From Toxonevra muliebris (lineage: Eukaryota; Arthropoda; Insecta; Diptera; Pallopteridae): a DNA stretch of 64,000 nucleotides. The DNA lies in NCBI GenBank assembly GCA_963691655.1, contig OY829326.1, forward strand, positions 148,632,998-148,696,997, read 5' to 3'. The notes beneath the pieces were generated by a model, which was not told the DNA's origin, ran no database searches, and saw only the letters and a list, made by a program, of their open reading frames with translations. The position numbers and the translations under genes were made by a program. Each line of letters begins with the position of its first letter. Within the stretch, counting starts at the first letter, position 1. Of this stretch, positions 9,796-22,392 are shown in pieces.

Positions 9796-12307
9796 AACCA
9801 CTGCAAAGCAGCACAGGATCTCCTGCGGCAAACAACAATGGAGCATGGCTTCGATTTAGCGTTACTGTCGGAGCAAAACGCGAATATGGACGGCCATTGC
9901 TGGACATCAGATGCGACGAGCAAAACTGCCACTTGGGCTCCAGGCAAAGAAACATGCCAACAAAAAATGGCAACAAATGCGCCAGGCTTTACGTGGGTAA
10001 AGATGAACAACATGTACCTATTTAGCTGCTATGCCCCACCTAGCATTAGTAAAGAAGAATTTGAAAACATGATGGCGTCGCTGGTATCTGAGGCACATGG
10101 AAAACATCCGATATTAATAGCCGGTGATTTTAATGCGTGGTCCACCACATGGGGGAGCGCTCGTACCAATCAACGTAGAAGGATACTCCTTGAAAGCCTA
10201 GTACCCTTGCAGCTGGAGCTATTAAACGAACAAGGGCAGCACTCCTTTGAGTCTGCTAGGGGGTGCTCTATAATAGACCTCACTTTTGCCCACACCACAA
10301 TCGCACGGCGTGCCAAATGGGGTGTGAGCACCATTTATACGCACAGTGATCACAAGGCTATCATTATCGACACCGCCACTCATGTACCATCTCACGCACC
10401 TTGTATGCAGAAGGCACAAAAGAAAGAGTGGAAAAAGGAATTCTTCGACATCGAAATCTTCAACATGGTTTGGCGCGACGCAACTTTATATGATGGATTA
10501 GCTGCCGAACCATTTGGAGAGCCCGCTCTCTCTCCACATGGGATTCATTCCGACTACAAAATAGCAAGAGCTACGCTAAAAGTTGCAATCAAAGCTAGTA
10601 AACATGCTTGCTTTCAAACACTGTGCGATAGTGGGGATTTAGACCCTTGGGGTATGTCATATAAAACCGTAATGAACAAACTCAGAGGCCCGAGGTCCCC
10701 ACAGCCGAACTTCCCAGCGTTAATGCGAACAGTGGTAGCTGCGCTTTTCTCACCGCAGGAAGAGCTCGTCCCAAACCGAAGCCAATACACCTGCTTCTGC
10801 TAAAGCCAGGGAAGCTGCCAGACTAACCGTCATCATACCGCCCGCTTTGTATGTACGACACGCTTGGCAAAATTCTTGAACGTATCATATGCGACAGGCT
10901 AAAGGAATTGCTTGAGAAACCGAGTGGCCTTGCCGATTTCCAGTTCGGCTTCAGGAGAGCGCGCTCCACAGTTGACGTTATACACACAGTAATGAACATT
11001 GCTCGCGAAGCCAGTAGTGGAAAAAGCTGGAAAAATGGCAAAGGAACTATTGCGCAGTTGTGACGCTGACATAAAAAATGTCTTCAACTCTGCGAGCTGG
11101 CCCCATATTATGAGTGCGTTGCAACGTGCCGGAGTACCTGCTGAGAATTATCACAGATTTCTTCAAACATAGAGATCTTCTTTATGACACGAACGACGGC
11201 GTGAAGCAGTACGAGGTCACAGGAGGTGTACCACAAGGCTCCGTGCTCGGTCCCACATTGTGGAACGCAATGTACGACGGAATTTTCAAAGTTGATCTTT
11301 CCGAAGATGCCACACTCGTCGGATATGCCGACGACATAGCTATGGTAGTAGTCGCCAAACATCTGGAGTTACTACAGGCTAGATACAACGATGCAATTGC
11401 AAGAGTGAGAAGATGGTTAAACAGCTCAAGACTGGAGTTGGCAGCCCAAAAACCGCAGGTAGTGCTATTGAGCACAAGGAATCAGCGCTAAGAGCTGGTA
11501 ATCACAGTTGGGGATCTATGCATCACCTCACAGCCACACCTGAAGTACTTAGGGGTACTCATCGACACAAAGATGACATTTAAGGAGCATTTAGCCGCCG
11601 TCAGTGGTAAAGCGGCTAGAATAAACGGCGCGCTAACGCGTATTATGTGGAATATCGGAGGCCCACGGCAGGGCAGGCTTCAGCTGCTTTCAATGGTGAC
11701 CAGCTCTGTTATACTGTATGCAGCACACACCTGAAGAGCATTTGCTCAATTTATAGACTCAGTGCACCGAGGATAGCCAGCGCCTATCGTACGGTGTCGG
11801 ACGATGCCATTTGCGTCATAGCAATAGAAATGACGTGCCTTTATAGTATAACTAGAGAAAGGCCAACGAACGTCAGGAAAACAGAAGAGAGGAAGCGTAC
11901 CATAATGGAATGGCAGCGAAAAGGGTCGCTGCACCTTTAACCTAATCCCTAATATAGCAGCGTGGATGGAGCGCAAACATGGAGAAGTCGATTATTTCGT
12001 CACCCAAATGGTCAGCGGATGTGGGTGCTTTAAACAATATCTGCACAGATTTAAACTTGAAGAAGACCCGTTCTGCCGGAACGGCCCGAGTGAACCCGAG
12101 GACTCAACACACATCATTTTCCACTGCCCACGCTTCAACAGCATCAGGGAGGAACTAGAGAGAGTTTTTGGGGAACCCCCCACGGTAGCCAACTTGATAG
12201 CACAGATGTGCAAAACTCAAATGACATCAAGGGCTGTTCATCGATTCCGTCCAAAACCCAAAACTTTATCTATAGTGTCTTCTTATCCTCAGAGCTTTTC
12301 TTCACAT
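9796..12307 (+). pseudogene. R1-clade non-LTR retrotransposon ORF2 (endonuclease, RT, zinc knuckle), degenerate
   Basis: The frame from 9796 begins NHCKAAQDLL, typical of the apurinic-type endonuclease start in R1-clade elements. Endonuclease motifs follow: ALLSE, GDFNAWSTTWGS near 10122-10157 and SDHKAI near 10345-10362. A linker with DPWGMSYKTVMNKL precedes a deletion near 10760-10780 that removes the front of RT. RT resumes with PLCMYDTLGKILERII at about 10842 and DFQFGFRRARSTVD. After frameshifts comes DIKNVFNSASWPHIMSALQ, then GGVPQGSVLGPTLWN and the catalytic YADD at 11324-11335. The thumb (YLGVLIDTKMTF) lies at 11545-11575 and a C-terminal zinc-knuckle region (DPFCRNG...STHIIFHCPRF) at 12066-12135, with its second Cys lost. 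At least four frameshifts or stops plus the deletion make it non-functional. The 5' end is missing upstream of the endonuclease. Confidence 0.9.
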
Positions 12308-14354
12308 TAAATTCCTCTTTCTGAACAGTTCGTTCGTTTCCTTGACCTAATTACTGCACGTCCCCGAACCCAACAGATTTTTGTAACAGTTCCTTCTCCA
12401 TATATTTAGTTTCTACTCAAATCCCGTTAACAAATATAACTGCTGTTCAAATTAGTACCGCACCATAAAGAAATAAAGGAAACCAGAAACGTGTTGGCCA
12501 GAAGTGACTAAAGAACGAGTTGAAAAAAAAAATTTCGCATAATTTTATACATCTTCTAATATTCACAATTTCAGGCGAAAGAGTAAAAAGATAAATGGCA
12601 AATAATGAAGGAAGCAAAAAGCGGAAAAACAAATTGAGAAAAAAATATATAAAAAACTTGCACTTGAAACAACTTTACACAAATGCTTTCAACAACATGA
12701 AATTTATACCAACCCAAAGTGAAATAAGGGCTGCTTCTGCCACTGCTTTCTGAAGCAATGTAAAGCATTTTAAGAGTACAAAGATGTACAAATAAACACG
12801 GTTATTGTTAATATTTGTTGTTTCAGTTGTTGTTAATATTATTATTGTAAAGCTACTTTTGACACTGATGCCCATTGTGCAAACTACAAGCGGAGACATA
12901 AAGAAGGAGGCAGTTCATACTCTCTCTAAAATACCAGTTCCATTAGCATTTTCCTGTTGTTGTTGTAATTTTTTGTTCATTTCATATTGTACATTTTATG
13001 CAGAACGAACAAAATAAATTTGAATAAATTTGTCTGCTAAGATTAAATCGCCCTACAGCAGCAGCAGCAACAACTCTCAAAATGGTGGAGGCACAGAACC
13101 ATTTTTGTGGCTCGTCTAGCCGTCGCTTTCATCGTGTTTGCTCACCTGGGTAGTTAACGATAACAATACCCCAACCAAGGATCTCTTCTTGCTGGTTTCA
13201 TTGTATCATTTTGCATTATTATATTCACCTTCCTCTCCCTTCTAAAGTGTATCTTAGTTGGATATTGGCATTCGTACTTCTTGACTTTCTTCGCCCTTCT
13301 TTTTCGGTTACCCTTTCCCCTTTGTCTCACCATATTTCTTTGCTATTCTTATTTTTTATACTCCCTCACTCTCATACTCTCTTCATCATACTCCCCCACT
13401 CTTGATGTTTGACATTTGTACAGCTTCACAGTTTGCCAACTGCTTTTTGATGATATTCAAAATGTCGTGCACCCTACGGGCGTGCTGCAGAGTTGCCATG
13501 TTTTTTTTTTTCATTCGTACTACGCTTACTTATACTTAATTCGTTTATTTGTAGACATTATTTTCAAAGCAGTTGTCAACTTTTCACTTGGTTTTTTTTC
13601 TTTTCATACAAATCTAACTTTTTATTGGTGGTAAAGTTGAGAATTATTATTTTTTGTATTTTTTTTTTTCAGGATGGTTGCGCTTTTTTTTTTTGTTTTT
13701 GTTTTAAAAAGAAGCTAAAGAAATGATGTTGACATTTGTGTAATAACAATAAATAAGTTAATTTAAACACAATGAATTTAATCGTTGGGATATAAAAATA
13801 TAGAAGCGGCAGCAACAAAAATAAGATTAAAATAATTTGAGTGTTGAATGAAAAAGAAAACAAAAACAAAACAAAAAATTGAACAAGTTGAAGCAGTAAA
13901 TGAAATTATATTGTTTTTGTTTTGGGTTTTTTTGTTTTTTGTTGTTTTTGCAACATGAGGGTTGATATTTGGTGTTAACCTAATTTGTAATGCATTGAAT
14001 AAGTATTTTAATCTTATTGAAAGTTTATAAGATAAAACTGAATTTGTAAAAACTAATCCACTTAACCAATTTGAGTCGAAATAAGAACAGGAGTTTTAAC
14101 CCTCAAATGTTAAAAGGTCGGTATAGACTCACGGCGGACTCGGATGCCATAAAAAAGCTTTGTTTCACTCCTCTAAGTTTTTAGGGTTAGCTTTCGAGTT
14201 AACTTTGAGTTTGTACTCGAACAACGGAATTTGTTAGCCCTTAGTTGAAGCCAAGTAGCTTACACTCGAGAACCTCGGTATTGTTACATATCCTCGGCGT
14301 AATTTCTCATGAGGATATATAAAAATACCTTTCAGTCCTTAACGGGATCCTTAT
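12308..14354. other. Non-coding stretch with T-rich and CAG/CAA-type runs
   Basis: 12310-12440 may be the 3' tail of the LINE. Beyond it are TTG-type triplet runs, a (CAG)n stretch near 13058-13072 and long T tracts at 13490-13700 and 13910-13950. No gene or intact transposon is recognisable. Confidence 0.55.
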
Positions 14355-14376
14355 GGGGGGGGGGGGGGGGGGGGGG
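14355..14376 (+). repeat. Homopolymer of 22 guanines
   Basis: An uninterrupted run of G at the boundary of the Jockey-like LINE fragment that follows. It is the only long G tract in a strongly AT-rich window and can form quadruplexes on the plus strand. Confidence 0.9.
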
Positions 14377-14379
14377 CAG

Positions 14380-14850
14380 GTAAAGAGACGCTGCTCTAAA
14401 TCATCCATTTGGACACCTCAAATCATTGACAAACACGACAGAAATCACCAAAAATAACATGCGTTGCATCACTGGATGAGGATCATCTACATAATGAAAC
14501 CTAAATACCTCAAAACTATGACTGCAAAACAGTTACTCTAGCATATCACGCCAAGATCTCCGAAATCTTGGGCTAACAACATGTAACATGTCGCATAACT
14601 CGATAGATTTTAGCAGCTCAACTACGGCCTAGCAAATGCCTTCAGCTGGACAAATATACGTTAGGTATTAGCTCAAAATGCCAGACATATACCCATTCTG
14701 CAAAAGTAGCCCACACGATTCCAACGTTTTCTTCAACTGTATCAGCTACAAAACTAACCTGGAGCCTACATCCCTGTGTAATAATCGAATAGCGGCAGCA
14801 TATTTTTTTTTTACTAAAAATCCAAGAAGATTTCGGAACTGTTCTGTGAC
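14380..14850 (+). pseudogene. Jockey-like LINE C-terminus, heavily decayed
   Basis: Read across shifting frames, the segment matches the tail of Jockey-type pol proteins. A run near 14450-14500 gives ITCVASLDEDHLHNET, resembling the conserved ITG...DHLHxE segment; near 14600-14650 is LAAQLRP, resembling the LAQLRSG motif. At about 14685-14760 PDIYPFCKSSPHDSNVFFNC corresponds to a C..C...PHD..H.FNC zinc knuckle, followed by TNLEPTSL. The usual His is Phe here, and stops and frameshifts occur every 20-60 codons. This is an old 5'-truncated copy. RT and endonuclease are absent. Confidence 0.6.
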
Positions 14851-16289
14851 CTGAAGCTAAAACAACAACAAAATTTTATTTAAAAGTAATTGAAAAAATC
14901 GAAAGCAAATATCACACTTTGAATGAAACACAAAAAATTAGTGAACTTAGAGCAATTATAATGTGGGCTTGACCAATAGTTAAACACGCGGCCAGGTTTT
15001 ATTTCCTGATAATAAATTCTACCGCAGCTAGAAAGACAACTGGAAAAAAAAACTCTTATTTACCTTCACCTGTTCAGCTCAAACTAAGTTCCAAGCTCTA
15101 CCCACCTGCAGATACCTCAAAGAGATCTCAAACTCTGAATCATACCTTCCAAGACGTGGTAAAAGCATCACTAACGGTCCGTCAGTCCAAACACCATCCT
15201 ATCTGAACGACCAGACTTGAAGGCCAGATGAATAAAGGTAGCTTCCACGTAACACAAGACAGGGTACATTTCAACAGCGATATCGCAGATATATTCGAAT
15301 CTCCACGACACCTGAATCAATCTGTACTGATCAATAACACTTTGGACACTTCCAACGAATACCGCCCACTTATTGGGCCTGGTCCTCCCGAACGCAATGC
15401 AAGCGATTTTATTTTGAATGCTGCCATAGAGATAGAGAGATAGAGTTGGCTAAGTCTCACGAAATGGAAATATAAATATAGTGCATAGTATATAATTAAG
15501 ATATGGCTTTAAAAACGCTCTGAGTTTTCCGTAGTATAAATGGGTATCTTAAAACCTCCTTCGGATCACATCTTTTTAAACTATCTGTGGCACTACAGAC
15601 CAAATAGTTTAGACAAAATCATTTCCTTAGAGCAAAAACCCTTACTGACATTTCAAAGAGAAATTAGCCCATCTGAATGCTTATAATTAAGTTCCGACTC
15701 AAGGTATAATAGACAGGATGAATGCAGTACACCAAGACCAATTTTGTATGGTTAGTTATTGTATATTACTTCAATTGGAAGATGGCTTTGGGAATTTGTC
15801 AACCGATTTCGCTTAAGCTTCGATTCAGTATTGAGAGCATTCAAGCCGCTCCTGAAAGTTTCCTCGGTGAAGGTAGAAATGATAGTATAGACAGAGTCGA
15901 GATCACTATCAACATTTCTGATAAGAGGACGTTCTGATCGTTTTAGCAAAGCTTTCTAACCGTTTTTAATTTTAGGCTGGAAGACAAAGCTCTGAGTTTG
16001 AGACTGATTTAATGAACCATGGCTCAACTGTATAATGTTTTCCCTCCCAATGAAATACGCGAAAATCGAAAATACCATAGTGATTTATTTCACCTTTACG
16101 ATAAGACAGCAACGGTAGGCTTAACATTTTCTACCTCACCCATAGTTCAACAGTCAGGCATCTCTTTGACAAGTTGTAAGTTAATCATATAAAGTGGTAT
16201 ATTAAATATAACTACCAAAAGATTTCGGACACTAAGCTAATATGGGCTTTCTACAGCCCTAGGAGGTCGATAACTTTTGCTTCTTTAAA
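14851..16289. other. Non-coding or unrecognised stretch
   Basis: The 71-codon frames at 15228-15443 and 15722-15937 match nothing I know. The stretch may contain further decayed LINE sequence, but no motif supports that. Confidence 0.4.
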
Positions 16290-16455
16290 TATACTTTTCT
16301 ATTACTGGGCAATATTTTTTTGTCGAAGCTGCCTCGATAAGGAAGAGAGAGCAACGATTCTTCACATTTTCTGTAATTGTGCAGAATTTGCCAAAACGAG
16401 CTGTGAGAACAGTCTATGTGGTTATACAATGAACCTTACAGGCCTAGGTTGGGTT
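16290..16455 (+). pseudogene. LINE C-terminal zinc-knuckle fragment
   Basis: The open stretch reads ...FFCRSCLDKEERATILHIFCNC followed by AEFAKT, i.e. C-x2-C-x(n)-H-x4-C, the gag-like knuckle at the end of I- and R1-type LINE pol proteins. The family normally has CRSCxDExExxTxEHFLCxCPAF, so it is recognisable but mutated. It ends near GGCCTAGGTTGGGTTAGGTT. Only about 50 codons remain. Confidence 0.6.
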
Positions 16456-16459
16456 AGGT

Positions 16460-19400
16460 TTCACATCCCACCAACACATTTGTGCGGGTAGAATCTAAGA
16501 AGAGTTAAACTCTTTCGCTCTTTATTCGAACAAAAACCGATTGATGTCATTCTTAACAATTTTTTATTTGGAACGGAAGATAGAAGAGTGTTTAAACGGA
16601 ATGATCATTTCCATTCAAAGACCAATTGCGGTTTCATTGTGAGCGTAGTTCCAATGACACAGTGTCACTATTCAGATTGATGGTCTGTCAAAGGTCAGGA
16701 GTCTTTTTGTTTTGGTTTTGTTTGATTCCTGTTTGTTCAGGCCATGTTGAACACAGTATTATCAGTCACGTTGTATAATTGATCAAACGGCGGCAGTATT
16801 GTTACAACTGCTTCACTAAGATACATTTCCAAGTGCTGTCATGACAATTCATCTGTTTTATTTTTCCTTTCCATAACAATATCCGGGAAACCAGCATAGT
16901 TTGATTCTGCAAGGTAGCAGAGCGCTTGCTGACGTTTTGATACCACTTTTGCTTTGGCTATACAAGATTGAATTGACTGGTAGTTCACGAAAAAAACAAT
17001 CAGAATCCAGCATTGCTTTAAAAACATTTATGCTTAGAAGGCACTACATGCATTGGGTAATCCAAAAACACTCCCGCCTGTTGAGTGTTTCCGAGTACAA
17101 TCCAGCATCTGCTCCTCACACTTCCATTTTTAGGCAGTCGGTGAAAGCCTTCCTGGGCTAAGTAACTCCACAGTTAGAGGACAATCACTTCAGCTTAACC
17201 TAAACAACCTAACAATGTTCTTAAAAGATAGAGATGCCTCTTAACAGCAGCAATGACTGTAAAATATTAAATACCAACTTAAAAATAAAGCAATATGTTA
17301 AGCTATCAAGTAAGTAAGTATATAACAAGCGAGAAAAATCAAAGAAAAATAATCTTACTCATCAGTGCCGGTGAATGATTACGCAATGGCAATGATGATG
17401 AAGGTTAAACCTGCAATCTTGTTTACGGCATGTTTTTATGCCTTAAGATAAACTGTAAAATAAGATGAAGAAAAATAAAATCCGTTTACTTTTTCCCCGA
17501 CATCACCACCACCATCATCGTATTTTACACATTTTTACCGCATTGTGTAACGCGCGTATTCTCCGCATTTTCTTCGAAGACTTCGAACTCAACATCAAGG
17601 ATGCAGCTTTAACTGTTGTTGTGTTTTTAAAAGTAAGCATCTTATAGTAGTATACTACATTTTACTTTACTTTTACCTTGCTTTCTGCTTTCTTTTTACA
17701 CTTTTTCTTATTATTATTATTTTTTTTTTTTATATGTTCTAGTGTTTTTTCTTCTGTGAGCCATTTACTGGTAATGTAGTGAAATTGCACTTGATTCGTA
17801 AACGAGTTAATTCTAGGTTTCAGTGTTGCTTAAAGCTTCTCTATTACATACTACTACTTTTAACTGAACTCACTCATTCACTTACTCATTCATTCATTCA
17901 TTCATACACTTGATTCCTTGGCAGAGCTTCCTTGCTCTGTTTCTTCTTCGTTGCTAAGTTGTTTGGTTGGTTGCTTGTCAGAAGTTGTGATGGTGGTGTT
18001 AGCTGCTGGCTTCAAAGGATCAGACTACCAAAAGACGCCAAGAGTTCAAGTTTGTGTGTGTGTGCTGGAGTAAATTTCAATTGCAGCAGTTTTTATTTCA
18101 TAGCAAAGTAGGAATTTTTCTTTATTCCGAAACTGCGGAAAAAACGCAGAATGCAAGTGAAAGGAAAGAGTACAAGAAAAAAAAACCGCAATCGTAAGCG
18201 AAACGTGAATATTTTCAGGAATGTTCGTTTAAAGTCGCATGCTTTTTAAAGTTCCTCATTATTATTTATTTTTTGTTTTGTTTTCCAGTTAATTTCAAAT
18301 AATGTGAGAGTAAAATAAAATGCAGTAACCAAAGTGTACATTCCAAATGAGTTTACGTGGAACGAGCAGTTTCAAAAATAAAATACTTTCTTTCGTACTT
18401 TTCGTAACGTAACATTTTCAAAACCAAACCCTTAAGATCTGCTATGCCAACCTTCGAGCTAACCTCACTCATTTACAGCGGCTGCCGCTACCGCTACCAC
18501 CGCCGCCTACTTCAACTTTCACCTTAACCTTTGCTCAACTATTGAACGAGTCTACTACTACGTCGAGTGTGCTTTGTATTTTTTAAAATGTTCAAGACGT
18601 TTGTAAATAGTTTCTCAAGTGCATAGTTAGCTGCCAAGAAAGTTTTTTGCCTTCTTCTTCTTCTTCTTATCGTTTCGAATGAATTCCCTACTGAATTTAA
18701 GTATAAAATGAGCTTCATGCCTTTTTTTCCTTCTTTTTGTTTGAAATGCGTTTGGAATTTTTCACTTTGGAATTTTTCAACACATTTCGAAATGTTTACA
18801 AACGATTTGAAAAGAAAAGTGTGGTGTACTGCTGCCAAAAGCAGCGAACTCAAGTTGTATATGCCAACCGAATCAGTCGGCCCGGCCGCCCGCCCAGCCA
18901 GTCAACCAAAACAACAATAGCAACAACAACCACTAGCGTATTTACTTCTTAAGCTTCTCTTGCCACTTTTGTGAGTATAATCTCAAGTATTTCTGTGGCA
19001 TTACTTTCGCATTCATTCTTATACTCAGTTCTTCTTCCTTTTTTTTTTTTTGTTATTGTTTTGATTTGCGCTTTTTTTTCTCTTTGGCCCTTTTTTCCTA
19101 CCTTGCACAATTTAAAAGTACCTACCTTTTTTGTTGTTGTTTTTTTTTCTTTTTGCTATACACTCTCACATTTCACAAATGATCCTTAAGTTTTTTCCTT
19201 TGAGCTTTGTATTGCAGCCGCGCGTTGAAACACTTGAAACCATTTTTGTGGTTTACTGACGCTATGAAAATCCTTCTATAGAGTGTGAGTTATTTTCTTT
19301 TTCTAATTTTTTTTTTTTTTTAATTTTTTTGCACTTGTTTTACTGTTTTTCTGTTATTTACTTCAACGTTTGTTGTTATGTATTTATTTGTTTTTATGAT

Positions 19401-20204
19401 TTTTGTTTTCGTTTTTGCTTCTAAATGGGCATATTAAATATGGCCTTGAAATTAAATGCACCCTTTTGGTATTATCGTCATTAAATACTAACTTTCGTTA
19501 AGCTTTTCAAAATATCTTACAACTATACAATAGTATATGAACAGTATTATTCCCATATGGTCAGCATTCAAGTCAAGGTTGATTCACAGTTAACCGGCAC
19601 GATACATCACGACTAAAATGAAGTATTTTAACACAGAAAAGAGCGTCATCATATACAGTAATCCGCATGATTCAATTAATTCGACACTAACACGCGAATC
19701 GACCGAATTCGATTTTACCGATCGAAATGGAACAAAAAGCTTTGCAAAAACAGTAATTTTCCAATAAAAAAAAATCAAAGTATTGATTCACCAGGGCGAT
19801 AGAATATGACCGAAATGGCGATCTGCAATGATTATAGATTTTGGTCATTTGTGTCCCCTTTCCAAAAACTAAAAACGGCAGCCAACCAACCATTGGATAA
19901 ACAATTTTCTGATTCCAAACCATGCAGTTCCCACCAAAGATGTCGTCATTAATATAATGGAAGACTTATTATTGCATTAAGTCTCAAAAGCCTGGTGTGG
20001 ACGACATAAAAAATAAAGACCGTGACTGTCTCACAACCAAATAATTCGATCCTTGTGTTCCATCGTCGTAAGTCAACACACAACCTCATTGTATCGTTGT
20101 ATTAATTTGGCAACGGGGTCACCATAACCAAAATATTATCCATAAAACTGATATGTTATATGAATCTTGTTTCGGAAGAACTTAACCTAACCTATATGAA
20201 TTTG
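16460..20204. other. Non-coding stretch, simple repeats, T-rich tracts
   Basis: Contains a CAC/CAT run near 17502-17521 (six His codons in one frame, not convincing as a gene), (ATTC)n at about 17884-17906 and T tracts near 17722-17733, 19038-19052 and 19309-19330. The GC-richer patches at 18475-18515 and 18870-18900 could be promoter or UTR sequence of an unseen gene. No transposon protein is recognisable. Confidence 0.5.
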
Positions 20205-20310
20205 AAACCCCACAACAAATCACAACCTAAATCAAAACCCACAAAATCATAATCCCCAAACACAAAATCCTCAAATCTAAAATCTCCAAACACAAAATCC
20301 CCAAAATTTT
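20205..20310 (-). repeat. Left inverted minisatellite arm (CCCCAAACACAAAATC unit)
   Basis: Degenerate repeats of about 16-17 bp, e.g. ATCCCCAAACACAAAATCC and TCTCCAAACACAAAATCCCC. The reverse complement of the same unit occurs at 22271-22392, so the two arms bracket about 2 kb that includes a LINE fragment. Confidence 0.75.
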
Positions 20311-21290
20311 AATGAATGAATATGTTTAGATTTGGTTTAACCCATGAAGTCTTGACCTTAGAAAGGCTGAAGCAAAATCAATCAAATTTCACATATTTAA
20401 TTGATTTTGATCTAATCAAGAAAAAAATTTAAGGAAATAATCCCTTATCGTATTTTCTAATTTCTTCATTTTTTCTAATTTTTCGAAAAAATTTGGATAA
20501 TATATGGAATAAGATTCATTGAAGTTTTTCTATTTTTGTATCTGGATTTTATTTTCAGCTGTTGTCGTTAAGTGATTAGACTTTGGGTCGTGATTTGGCA
20601 TGTCTATCTCTCTCTTTCTCTCCCCTATTTTGTAGTAATTATTTTTCGAAAGTAATCTAGATAATAAATAAAGTATATACATGAAAAATGGTCGATTTTC
20701 GACCACTGAGGGTGACGGTTTTGAGGGTGTTTAGGCCGTGCTCAAACTTTACATTCCTCTCGTACAGCGTAAATGTTATTAGCAAGTAATAATAACCAAA
20801 CAATAAATGAAGACGCAAGATAATGGAACAAGTTTTCTTACTCATATTGTGGAAGGAATATCGAAGAGGGAACGAGGAAGGGACTGGCTGCATACTATAC
20901 CTGTAAAAGGACCTTTGGGAAAGATGGGGATTGTCACCGTACTTTATTCATGGAATGTACAGCACAATCATTTGACACATCATTACCTATCGGTCCCGCG
21001 TCTGGTGGATGGCGTTGGGTAAGAAGAGAAACCAAGCTCTCATGGGAAAAGTACAGAGACTTGTCAGCCTGGGATCTCAGGAGTTGGAAGTAGTGAGCCT
21101 CAGGAAGGTCTGAATATGATATTTCATCTCTTACCGATACGGCTGTTTTCTTAAGGCTGTGCCGCAAAAGGAGCTCCTTAGTCTAAGAGAATCCAACGTG
21201 TGAAGATCAGCAAACTATGGATACTCTACAATTTTGAGTGAGATAAAGCGAAGGGGTCAAAATTGCATCAAAGCTGACTAAGATCGGACC
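20311..21290. other. Non-coding or unrecognised, possibly LINE-derived
   Basis: AT-rich up to about 20800. From 20810 base composition becomes more balanced and runs into the RNase H fragment, so 20810-21290 may be upstream LINE sequence, but I recognise no RT motif in it. Confidence 0.4.
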
Positions 21291-22128
21291 ATGGATTATA
21301 TGACTTCAAATTTAGATTTTTATACTATAATTCCAACGCTATATCCAACCAGAAAAGGCTGGGAGTCGGGTTCGGTATCAGATGATGCTGGTATTACCAT
21401 CGTTACCGATGGTCTTCCTGACAGCTGCAGCGTTTTTCTGGTCGAGATTTTTGCCATTGAGAAAGCAGCTCGACTTCTACAAGACAGTACGATTCGGATT
21501 TCGAATATAACCATCTTTACTGATAGTCAGACTGCAATGAAAGCAATAGAATCCAAAATAGTTAAATCAGAAATTGTAAAGAAATGTCGTGCTTCACTGA
21601 TGGCCATTGAGCACCACAAGATCACTCTATGCTGAGTTGCTGGACATGGCAATATTGAAGGGAACGAAATGGCAGATGAAATAGACATAAACGAGGCGGA
21701 TACCTCTATACAAACTCCGATGTGTGAACTTTTTAGGAGTATAGACGAGTATCGCGGTATCAAATGAGGTTTGGACTAACCTAAATGACTGTGAAGGTTC
21801 ACGGGCCCGATGGCTATGGTTAGATAGGAAGAGGACAAATTTCCTCTTAGGGGACAACAAAACTGCAGTACGGCTGCTCACAGGAGTCATAAGTGGGCAT
21901 TATGCTATTGCACCAATGCTCCAACGGTTGCGTATTCCATCGAGTAGACTTTGTAGAAGTTGTCGTGATGAAGAAGAGACAGAATCGATTTTTCACTTTA
22001 TATGTCAATGTTCAAGGCAACAGTTGAGTAGACTCCAATGCTTGGGGTCGCTCTTTTTCAATAGTCTAACGCAAATAACGAAGGTGGAACTATCGGATAT
22101 TTTTACCTTCATACGAAGAACCAAATAG
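21291..22128 (+). pseudogene. RNase H and zinc-knuckle tail of an I-type LINE
   Basis: Frame 3 from about 21340 reads GWESGSVSDDAGI...SVFLVEIFAIEKAARLL and then IFTDSQTAMKAI, the standard RNase H sequence. A TGA at about 21633 replaces the Trp of the WVAGHGNIEGNEMADE block. After a frameshift near 21760, another frame gives RWLWLDRKRTNFLLGDNKTAVRLLTG and the terminal knuckle CRSCRDEEETESIFHFIC, with a stop at 22126-22128. The E and the second and third catalytic D positions are visible; the first D (normally TDGS) appears lost at ESGS. Related to the fragment at 4.7-6.3 kb but clearly a different copy. Endonuclease and RT are missing. Confidence 0.85.
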
Positions 22129-22270
22129 TTCAATAGAGACATTACCTGGACTGCTGGCGGTAACCGTGGTTAGAGACGTACCTCCTCCTGGTAATTAAAT
22201 GACGGCAATCACAATGGACAATTAAGCTTTCCAAATCTAACCTACTCATATTATGGATCAAATTATCAAA

Positions 22271-22392
22271 TTCGAGGATTTTATGCTTGGGGATTATGAG
22301 TTTGTGGATTTAGTATATGCGGATTCTGTTCTTTGAGATTATGAGTTTAGGGATTTTTCTTAGGGCTAATGATTTTATGTTTGGGGATTTCA
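22271..22392 (+). repeat. Right inverted minisatellite arm (GGGGATTTTATGTTT unit)
   Basis: Repeats such as GAGGATTTTATGCTTGGGG, GGGGATTATGAGTTT and GATTTTATGTTTGGGGATTT are the reverse complement of the arm at 20205-20310. Confidence 0.75.

Noticed and set aside
17465..17647. Short open frame with six His residues
   Set aside because: Arises from a CAC/CAT microsatellite.
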